Source of the DNA: Pyrenochaeta sp. MPI-SDFR-AT-0127
Taxonomy: Eukaryota; Ascomycota; Dothideomycetes; Pleosporales; Cucurbitariaceae
Length of the DNA stretch: 64,000 nt
NCBI GenBank assembly: GCA_020747015.1
Contig: JAGTJM010000007.1
Span: forward strand, 310,001 to 374,000
Direction: 5' to 3'
Below are positions 30,479 through 39,071 of the stretch, one piece after another; within the stretch, counting starts at the first letter, position 1; each line of letters opens with the position of its first letter. The notes under the pieces were generated by a model, which saw only the letters and a list, made by a program, of their open reading frames with translations, did no database searches and was not told where the DNA came from. A program made the position numbers and the translations under genes.

Positions 30479-31737
30479 GGTGCCATAATTGTCACCCTCA
30501 TTTTGCAAGCGCTGGAAATGCTTCTCACGCGGCTTACCCCAGTTGGTACCTCCGATCGTGACGAGCTCGGTCGGGGCCCGGCTTCGATTGTTTGAGTCAC
30601 TATGCGCCGCCTTACTGTTCGTCAAACTGCCGAACTGATACGAGATCTTGACCATGAGCGGCCGCAGGGTTGGTAGACAGGCGCAGATAACTCCGCAGGC
30701 TACCTCGACGACACTCCACATGCTGGACTTGGCAAGTGTCCCTTCTAGTGGTTAGCCTATGAGCCAAGAATCGTGCGCACTGTGTGTCTGTTCAAGGGAA
30801 GACAGTCACTTACAAGTCGTGTCGCTCAGATTAATTTCCACGATAGTCGTGAAGCGGTATATACTGGCGAACAGAACGCTAGGGTTGCTCGTTAGGGACT
30901 AAAGACAGTAAGGGCCCAGCGTAGCAGCAGCGGCGAACTTACAAGCTGCCTAGGGAGAATATGAAGCAAATAGACAGCCTCTGGGCGATGGTGACATGCA
31001 ATTTCCAGACCGGCCTAAAAGGTATGCAAAGGATAGCAACATCCGTCAGGATGTTCGGTATAGCATTGCCGATGAATGAAGCCTTTAGGTTGATACACGT
31101 CCCCTCGATCCATGGCAGCCACGCCTTGCTGATTGGGCTGCACTGGAAGATGCAGACGGCGAGGATGGCGATCCACCAACTGATAACAATGGCGGCTAGA
31201 ATTGCCAGGCAGATCTTGAACTCGCGTAATGGGAACAGGCGTCGGTACATTAGGAGAAGAGATAACTTCACAAGTAGTACTGCTGTGATGTATATGCACT
31301 CAGCGGCCAGGAGGATCTTGAAGAAGGCGACAAGATCATCCATTAACACCGTATCAGCGTGCCTTCCGAGGCCATGGGCAATCGCTGAGACAGACTTGGT
31401 TAGCAAGGAAGTCGACCCGATCGAAGGACCTAGGGACACCAGCTTACCGGCATAGTTGAGGGCACCCAAAATAAAAGTGAATGCCTACAAGTCGTTTTGG
31501 TCAGCTGAGACTCATACATTCAGTTGACGGAAGAATCTTCGAGTTCACCACACGTACCAGCGCAGCAACTATCATCCAGTCGTCGAACCCATATCTAGCC
31601 AGGCTGATATAACGTGCCCAGAAGCGCAGGCAAACAAAAAGCGTAGCTAGGACGAGCAATACCGTTGTGATTCTATTCAGTTCGCCGCTTTTGTCGTAGA
31701 GGCGATCACGAACCCGGATAGTCGCCACAATATGCAT
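30467..31737 (-). CDS. SAT4/rhodopsin-domain integral membrane protein 2, C-terminus cut by a hAT end
   Basis: Five exons on the minus strand: 31737..31558, 31484..31448, 31384..30943, 30878..30814, 30741..30467. Introns are 63-73 bp with GT..AG ends, and phases close to 332 residues. Helices include TTVLLVLATLFVCLRFWARY, DDWMIVAALAFTFILGAL, YITAVLLVKLSLLLMYRRLF, LAILAAIVISWWIAILAV with CSPISKAW, and VACGVICACLPTLRPLM near the end, a typical SAT4 layout. The last four sense codons and the stop (TQAC, TAA) are read from the hAT terminal repeat CAGGCTTGCTAA, so the original C-terminal tail is replaced. The start is uncertain: the frame is open further upstream (to 32070), and 31737 gives a family-typical N-terminus. 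Confidence 0.75.
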
Positions 31738-32827
31738 CTTGTCACGAACGCCTTCCTTAAAAGATCTCGATGAGTAGTTAGACCCACAGCAGAATTGAAA
31801 TTGAGAAAATAACACAACAAAATCCATGGGACGATGGGAACAATAACCATTTATACGTAATCTGTTCCAATAAATTTGTTTTCCTTGGGCGACTTTTGAT
31901 AATTTCGTGCCAATGTCGTTGGAGACGGCGCCGCAGTCTCCAAACTTCACCGATCGATACCTTGTCTCGCACGGTATGACTCGCAAGCCAGTAGGGTTCG
32001 CGGCAACTACCGTGGATGGCGATTGGATCAGGATAGTGACACCGCAAAACTCGCTTGGCGCCGTCACCAACGCGGGGATGGCTCGTTCGAAGGTGGTACA
32101 TCATGCAGCCGTGCGCGACGAGCTTCACACAAGCTTTTCCGGGGATGCGGCATTTCTCCGTAGGAACTAATCCCTTGAAGCCAGAGGTTCGTCAATGAGG
32201 CATTTGCTGATCATGTTCCACAGGCAGCTATTTGACGCATCTCAGCTTTCTGCCTAACCGCCTGTGGATGAACCCGACGACGCGCTGGCCTGGCGCTCTC
32301 TGATGGAACATCCCCCCCCCCCCCCCCCCCCCCCCCGGATGCCTTGCATGTCACTTTGCAGGCCCCGCAAATGAGACCCGGCGCTATGGGTCCAGTTCTC
32401 CGACCACTAGGTCACCGTTCCCCACAAATTCGAGAGGTTATATCCAGCTGTGGATAAACTCACCACACCGTAAGTCCAGGTGCAGCATTAAGCTCAGAAG
32501 CCTGCAGTTTCCACGCATATTGTGTGTAGGCTTTTATTATCCTCTTTTGCATGCACATGAAATACCAGCATCGGAATTGGGCTTTCCCGTAGAGGTTTTC
32601 AGCTGTAAGCACAGAGCTCCCCATCGACGATTGTGGAGCCCTGGCTTCCAGGTCAGGGCCCCATAACAAGGTCCTCTCATGAGCGGGTTGCTAGCGCGTT
32701 GTCAGTACGCTTCCCTCCAAATCTACCGTTTCCCATACAAATTTTGTCGATGCGGTGGTTCACGCTAGCAACTCGCTTATGAGATGGCCCTGCTTGCCTA
32801 AACGTGGCGCAACGCTAAAGCGCCCTA
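31738..32827. other. Intergenic stretch with a 25-C homopolymer
   Basis: No gene is supported. Open frames antisense and sense to the SAT4 upstream region show no domain. A pure C tract spans 32312-32336. Confidence 0.4.
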
Positions 32828-33023
32828 CTGTGGTATCAGGCATCAGTTTTGTAGGTGGTAGGTGCGGTGGCTCAGCTCCTGTATCTCCCTAATGGCAAAT
32901 TTGAGCCTTGAAGGTGATTAGCTACACTCATTAGCCATTGGAAAACAGCCCCTGGTTGGTGTAAATTTCAATTACAGATCGGAGCGCACCTACCACCTAC
33001 AAAACATATGCCTGATACCACAG
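32828..33023. mobile_element. MITE-like element with TA target duplication
   Basis: 196 bp with terminal inverted repeats of about 38 bp (CTGTGGTATCAGGCAT outermost, then TTTTGTAGGTGGTAGGTGCG), differing at only a few positions. TA lies on both sides (32826-32827, 33024-33025). No coding capacity. The TA duplication points to mobilisation by a Tc1/mariner-superfamily transposase, but the termini do not match any pogo element here. Confidence 0.85.
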
Positions 33024-33783
33024 TAGGTCACGCCAACAGGCAGAATTAGCCAATCGGGTTCGTTCCGGAATCCCAGAATTCCACCATCGCATGATGGAGG
33101 TTTCCGTGGTTAGGGTTTCTTGATATACTCGAAATTTGTCTCTGGCAAATCCCATAAAGCCAACGATAAGCTTTCCTCCTTTGTGCGTTTAGCTCCGTAC
33201 TAACGTCCCTCCCTGCGGGTCGAGAAACCCACCAGGCCGAGAAATATGAGGGGTACTTTAACATCAAGCAGTTGTTCTGTGGATAACAGCACGTGACGAA
33301 GTCAGTGGCGTAGTTACCTACTAGGCATGGGAGCCAAGATGAAGCTCGTGGCGCGATTGCCTATCTAGGCAAACTCAAGACTACAAGTATAAATGTACCT
33401 AGAAGGTCATCACTTAATAAAACACACTTGATGAAATGTGCTTAGGCCGTGGCTGATTGCTGACCATCCGGAATGTTAGCCTGCGTGGCTCGGCTCCACC
33501 CTGGCCCGCTGCAACACAATATCATGCGTCCGCGCAATTCCTAGGGCTCATGAATTAGCCCCATGGTGTTGTGTAACAGGCCAAGCATGATCTTATCTAG
33601 TCTAGTTATCACGTGCCATCTGTAAGGGGTTAGTGGCCCTGCGCAGGCGCCAAGACGGGACAATCCTCGACAGAGGGTCTAGTACCCGGTTTGCCGAAAA
33701 CATGCGTCAGGACAACTCACCAAAAATCACGGTCGTGATAGTTCGCTCATATACTTATAAATCGCGCGTTTTCTTGCCAGAAA
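33024..33783. other. Intergenic stretch with dispersed repeat R5, copy 2
   Basis: 33290-33420 is the inverted counterpart of 3640-3770. An imperfect hairpin lies near 33510-33580. No gene is seen before the helicase remnant. Confidence 0.45.
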
Positions 33784-35463
33784 TGGATTCTATACCCCTG
33801 ATTTACAATACCAACGTCAATTATGATATTTTCAGTGACCCCCTTGATGAAGCTACCGTCGACCCATGTCTCGCCCAAGCCCCGCATATCCACCCCCCCC
33901 CCCCCCCCCCCCCTTCACAAACCCCGACTGGTCGTTGGATGATGGTATAACAAGTCTAGAAGCGCTCACGGGGCATGAATTGAGGCCTCAGCAACGTGAT
34001 GCTTTAGTAGATTTGTATAACGGCCATGTACCACCATCCCGGCAACCTATCACATTGATTATTAGCCCCCTCAAGGCTATCCAGAACAATCAAAGCACTA
34101 CTCTGAATTCGGTCTCTTCAAGCTATCGTGGATTCGTGCTCGACGGAAACACCAATACACTTACCAACTGCCATGCTATCGCTCGTGGAGACTACATACA
34201 TATTTGGGTATCTGCCGAAATTGCATTGGGAGAGTTGCTGGAGAGAAATAGAGAAGAGGTACTTGAGAAGGATCAGGGGCGATCAACGAAGACGAAGCCT
34301 AGGGCCAATGGCAAGGCCACCGTCGATGGATCCATTCGACGGGTACGACACGTGTTCCCTACTGGACACGAGGACTATGGAACGTTCACCTCCGTGCTAC
34401 AGCCCACTGAGTTTCAAAAGCGTCTATATTTAGTTGCTATCGACGAACTCCATTTATGCAGTGAGAGGAGTTGGGGTGGGCCCTTCCGGCCAGCCATGGG
34501 CCAACTACATAAGATTCGGGAGCATCTCCTTAATCATACACGTCTATTTGGAACTACTGCGACGCTCAAGCCTGCTGATTGGGATAACCTTAAGGATCGA
34601 GCTGGATTCAGGAACCCAATCTGCCTTGTCCGTGCTGATATATATAGGCACGACATCTATATGAATATTATGCCTTCTCCTGATCCCCAGGGTATAATTA
34701 AGCGTATTATCTATACTGCCCTCAGTCAAGCTGGGAACGTAGACTCCACCGTTGAGACTCGCACCCTAAAGATTATCATCTTCCTAGCAGAGATTGCCCA
34801 CTGCGTGGATCTTCGAGACAGGATCATCCAATGGCTCCAGCAGCGGCTGCAGCGAAGACTTGATAAGACAATTATCAAAACGTACCACGGGGATTTGACG
34901 AAGGATTCCCGACAGGATATTGAGCACAAGTTCTCCAGTGGTGAAATACGGATACTCTGTGCCACTATCGCGTACGCTATAGGGGTTAAACCGGCCGGCG
35001 TCCAGTACATCCTCCAACGGGGCCTATGTGGCAAAGACGAGGCCCTACAGAAACTTGGACGAGCTATTCTCTTCTGGATTCCTGACGTCTGGGTGCATGG
35101 TGAGCGTCAGGCCAAGTCGGGTCGGCCTCTAAAATACCCGGTTGCATCAGTCCGCACTGCGGCATCTATGGCAGAAGAGGCACGACGTCAGGCATACCTG
35201 TCTGTATATGGCTCTGATAGCTCTGGCACTGATGCGTCAACTTGCTCGTCCTTTCCCACACAGTCTATTCAGCCAGGCCAGTCCACCTCGCAAAAGAAGC
35301 GAAAACGTTGTGGGCCGAAGCTCCCAGCAGCATGACGTCGATATGAACAACTCGCTGACGAAGAATATTTCATATACAACCCTCCCGAAGGTTCATGTCA
35401 TTGGAGAGAGACTATGAAAATCTACGAGAACGACGGCAACGTGCCAACCCCTTGCAATAACTG
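33784..35463 (+). pseudogene. RecQ-like superfamily 2 helicase, decayed
   Basis: The frame begins MDSIPLIYNTN at 33784 and reaches a pure 21-C tract (33893-33913) that shifts it by one; past the tract the frame continues for some 470 codons. Visible helicase motifs: LRPQQRDALVDL (Q-motif region), motif Ia-like TLIISPLKAIQ, motif II AIDELHL, motif III FGTTATL, motif IV KIIIFLAE, motif V CATIAYAIGV and a worn motif VI (LQKLGRA). Only some 16 residues separate the Q-motif region from motif Ia and no G-K-S/T loop is present, so the ATP-binding Walker A segment is deleted. A TGA at 35333-35335 is followed in frame by more family-like sequence (EEYFIYNPPEG) to 35463. Similar helicases occur near fungal telomeres and repeats, but I cannot show this location is telomeric. 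Confidence 0.75.
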
Positions 35464-36138
35464 ATCAATATGTGTACCGTGTCCTATTACACTAGAAGAG
35501 ATCCAGCCTTCAGAGCGGTTAGAGATACCGACATATCTGCGGCCATTCTTCAGGGGTTAAAGGATCTGGCTATTGAGTTTGGGAACGAGATTACCTGCCC
35601 TATCCTACGAGCCGCTCGTCCAGAACCTAAGAGCGGGTTTTACCCCTGGCCTGGCGGAAGAAATTTAGCAGTTTGTATCTCCAGGTAGCTAGCGGCGACC
35701 GCATGGGGTGGTGCTGGGATAGTCTATATGGCGAATGCGTAACCGCATATATATGCCAGTTTGCTGCATTACCTACTCCTATGGATAGTAGTATGGTAGA
35801 ACCCCTGTCATCACCGATCCCGCTAGCATCGCAGGACGCGACCAATTCTAGTACACCTCGGCCAGTGGTCCTCCAGGAGATTACCCGTATGAATTCTGGT
35901 CACGAGGATACCTGCAGGACTAGTCGTGGCACACCATCACTGTATAATGAGAAGGGCAAGTCTCGTTACTACAGGAAACATAGGAAGGGAAAGGAGAACA
36001 AGAGTGATGTAGAAATGGTAGATGGATACGTAATGATGCCCTTCTATCAATCGCCACAGAGACAACTAAATGGGGTCACACCCAGGTCCCGAAGTTCCTA
36101 AGTAGGTGAAGACGAGTCCAAGAAAGGAGGCGCATAGA
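35464..36138. other. Stretch of unclear content after the helicase remnant
   Basis: Short open frames (72 and 142 codons, plus strand) occur, the second with a basic, serine-rich end, but neither is recognisable. They could be further decayed helicase-linked sequence. Confidence 0.3.
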
Positions 36139-36169
36139 CGCTCAGCACAATGGACCATTGTGCTGAGCG
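36139..36169. repeat. Perfect 15-bp palindrome with one-base spacer
   Basis: CGCTCAGCACAATGG, then A, then its exact reverse complement. It abuts the terminus of the hAT fragment that starts CAGTGTGTCC at 36170. Confidence 0.8.
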
Positions 36170-36690
36170 CAGTGTGTCCATCAACCAAGTAAACCAAAAA
36201 TCGACCCCCTTGGTTGACTTGACTGACGATAGGCCGTTACTTTGCTTGGTTGGTTTACATTACTCGATAATATTTCTATTTTTGGTATTTTTGGTAATCT
36301 ACAGCAACATGCCAGTTCGAAGCAGATGCTTTTGACATTCGATCGCCGCTACAGTCCCCGAATCGAGCCGATTTCGTTCATCTGTGATAACCTTCTTCGT
36401 CTGTGAGAATACTCGCTCACACTCAGCGCTCATTGCAGGACAACTGAACAGATCGAACGCCATCTTAGAGAGCACAGGGTAGTCAGACGCATGGCGGATC
36501 CACCACTCCAGAGGGTCCTCAACATCCAGATCGGCCTTATTAGTCCTAGCCATAAACTCATCAAGCTCAGAGGTGAGTTTTGTACGCTTCCTTCCCCGCG
36601 TAGTAGACGCTGTAGTAGCGGCGAGCCGCTTGCGACGCTTACGAGCTTGTTGGAGAAGATCAAGCGTCGTATCGCTGTCAGCACTAACCT
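36170..36690 (-). pseudogene. C-terminal hAT transposase fragment
   Basis: The left edge CAGTGTGTCCATCAACC resembles a hAT terminus. Minus-strand coding sequence contains the dimerisation domain: DPLEWWIRHASDYPVLSKMA and CPAMSAECERVFSQTKK, ending at 36299. The open frame continues to 36778, but its first part (QKQGVLTKGEGEDILTQ) belongs to the neighbouring pogo transposase. The 160-codon ORF is therefore a fusion of two transposon ends, with the joint at roughly 36630-36690. Confidence 0.7.
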
Positions 36691-38411
36691 CAGCCTCTCG
36701 TTGAGTAAGTATATCCTCTCCTTCTCCCTTTGTTAGGACTCCTTGCTTCTGGATTCGCTTCTTTTGCGCTGCCTCCACTTTATTGCTGCCTCATTAACCC
36801 TCTCAGGGCTAGTGATTCGATCACGCACCAGCTCAGCAGAGAGCAGCATTACCTCAGCCTCCTTCTTGGGCTCGTCAATCACCTTAATGATCGAAGCTGG
36901 TGATGAGCTTTATGCTTTTGAACGCGCTCACGTATTAGAGTTGATTGAGCCTCAAGCTCACGTACGTTGCTTGGCGTTCGAGCCTCCCAGGGGGCCTCTA
37001 CCAGAGCCACCGGCATTGGCGTACGGAGCTGCACATTCAGCTTTGACAGAACAGCGTCTGGCTGGAGAGGAACAAGACCTGCGCTTTGAAGGGCCGAGCA
37101 GATGTTGGCGGACGTGAACGATCGATCAAAGACTGCCTTAAAGGCTAGTAGAAACTCAAGCTTAGTGACGTGGTTGATGTGGTGGCGTATCAGGCTCTCG
37201 ATCTCACGGCTATACGCGCGCTTTAACGGCGAGAAGATGTTGGCGAAACTGCCATGGGCAACCTTGCTACCTTGTCGATCTTCTTTTCCCCTCTGTCGAT
37301 CCTTATACAGCAACCAGAACTTATTTCGTTCGTTACTTATGTACGACAGTATTGTCCAAAAAAATCAATCAACAATTCACTTCCTAAAGACAAAATTTAT
37401 GAGTACTTTCAGTTGCCAAACATGATCTCCATTAGAAGAAGCCAACGTTAAGCGGCTGGAGAAGGTGGGATGAGTGGGGTGGCATGCAGAGCGTGTAGAA
37501 ATTGTTCTCCTTACAGTGCTCTTGAAACTCAAGAGAGAGTTGGCTCTCGCGGCCATCAAGGATAAGCAGCCGACGTGCCCCAACCACCTTACCCTCTGTA
37601 TGTTTGATGTCAAGTTGATGAAGTGCTTCAGCCACGCAACTCCAAGCTCGTTGGTTGTCCAGCCGTTGTCACTGACTGTGACAGCCCAGTCGCGTGGGAT
37701 ATCCTTCTCCTCGTACCAGGCAGACAGGTGATACTGGCCAGCAAAGATAAGGAAGGGTGGGATCGTCCAGCCAGCAGCGTTGATTCCCTGGATCACTGTA
37801 ACCCACTCTCGACTGCCAGGCTGAACAGCCTTTGGCCGGCCTCTCCTCTCTGACCCTGTTACGACAAGCTGAGTCGTCATATTGTCCATCATAAAGCCAG
37901 CCTGGTCAAAGTTATAGACGTCCTTATCACAGATGCCGTACTTGGCCTATGTCTCCTGCACCAGCTCAAACCAGCTGCTGATCACCTTTGGATCCTCGCA
38001 TAGAGCTCTCTGCCTGTCGTACGCTCGATTAAAACGCGTCGTAAGATTGTCTATACGCTTGACAAAGTTGCGCGGCCAGTGGACGCCAACCTGACCTCTA
38101 CCACGCGCAGCTAGCAGCTTACCAGCCATATCACGTACAGCTGCGTACGTAGGCGCAAATCCACGTTGATCTAGGTCTAGCATATATCTGATAATCACCT
38201 CCTCCTCTAGCTGGGTGAACTTCTTCGACTTGGGCTGGCAATCGCGTCGGGCAGGCTTTCCAGCACGTCGGCCATTCAGTGTTGACTTTGGAACGTTATA
38301 CGTAGAAGCAGCAAGTCTAGAGCTTTGAAGCTGCTGACGATCGATAGAGGAGGAGGCAAAACGGAGGTCAGCTTCAGTATAGGATCATAGAGCATGTGGT
38401 GGTGGAGCCAT
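36690..38411 (-). pseudogene. Pogo-family transposase, heavily damaged and interrupted
   Basis: Starting at 38411 (MAPPPHAL, then a TGA), the frame recovers a CENP-B-like domain (LEEEVIIRYMLDLDQRG...VHWPRNFVKRI). The first catalytic block reads YNFDQAGFMM instead of F-D-E-T-G, the second is intact (LLILDGRESQL), and the third reads LLQPLNVGFF with asparagine for aspartate. A TAG lies after FELVQET (about 37947). At the third block a 196-bp element (37238-37433) is inserted, after which SPLKRAYSREIE and the C-terminal part continue, shifted near 36780. Several independent lesions show long inactivity. Confidence 0.85.
37238..37433 (-). mobile_element. Repeat R4 as a 196-bp insertion with 6-bp duplication
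   Basis: It splits the pogo transposase between its third catalytic block and SPLK. AGAAGA flanks both sides (37232-37237, 37434-37439). On the minus strand it starts AATGGAGATCATGTTTGGC. The ends are imperfect inverted repeats (TGTTTGGCAACTG versus TGTTGGCGAAACTG). Related sequence occurs at 16059, 45918 and 62152. Class unresolved. Confidence 0.7.
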
Positions 38412-38469
38412 TATGATGAGAAGTTAGTATACTGTGGGCGGAGCGATCGAGGAGGCGTCTAGCTAAGTA

Positions 38470-39071
38470 ATGAGGAACTGCGCTGCTTTCACTACAGTCG
38501 AGTGCGACGCATGTGGGAGAGCCAAATCAAAGCGCAGGATCCGCAGAGAACCTCGACTGAGCGAAGAAGGGCCAGGAGAACGAATCGCGATCGACTTTCA
38601 CGACTACGAAGTCGGAAGCTACTCAAAGGAAAAGAGCCAAATGCTTATCACTGACCGATTCTCGGCATATAACTGGGATTTCTACTTCACTGACAACAGA
38701 CCAACACGAGCTATTATTCGATTACTAGATCATTTCACTTGCTTCCTATATACGCAGTTCAATATTTCTGTAAAAGTTATCGAGGCGGACAACGAGATTG
38801 TAACCGTCAAGCCAGAAGTTAAGAGATGGTGCACGTCCAAAGGCATAAAGGTCGAGCCTTCTGCTCCTGATACCCAATCACAGAATGGCGGAGGAGAACG
38901 CTCAGGGGGTGTGATAAAAGAAAAGGCACGTACGATACGGCTGGATGCTAATCTTCCCTGGGAACTATGGCCAGAAATCACAAGAGCGGCAGTATACCTG
39001 TACAATAGAACGCCGAACTACTCAAACCGCTGGAAAAGCCCATACGAGGTATTCTTCACAAGGGTCGCTGC
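38470..39071 (+). pseudogene. Copia integrase fragment
   Basis: About 200 codons of integrase: a CDACGRAKSKR end of the zinc region, catalytic D in ERIAIDFHDY, D in KVIEADNEI, E in QNGGGERSGG, and YLYNRTPNYSNRWKSPYEVFF. The frame is open but both ends are missing; hAT element 2 starts at 39072. The base composition is ordinary, so this is a different Copia family from the AT-rich one at 25-28 kb. Confidence 0.8.

Noticed and set aside
32312..32336. 25-C homopolymer as a functional element
   Set aside because: No neighbouring gene or repeat uses it. It may be a sequencing or assembly weak spot, so I give it no function.
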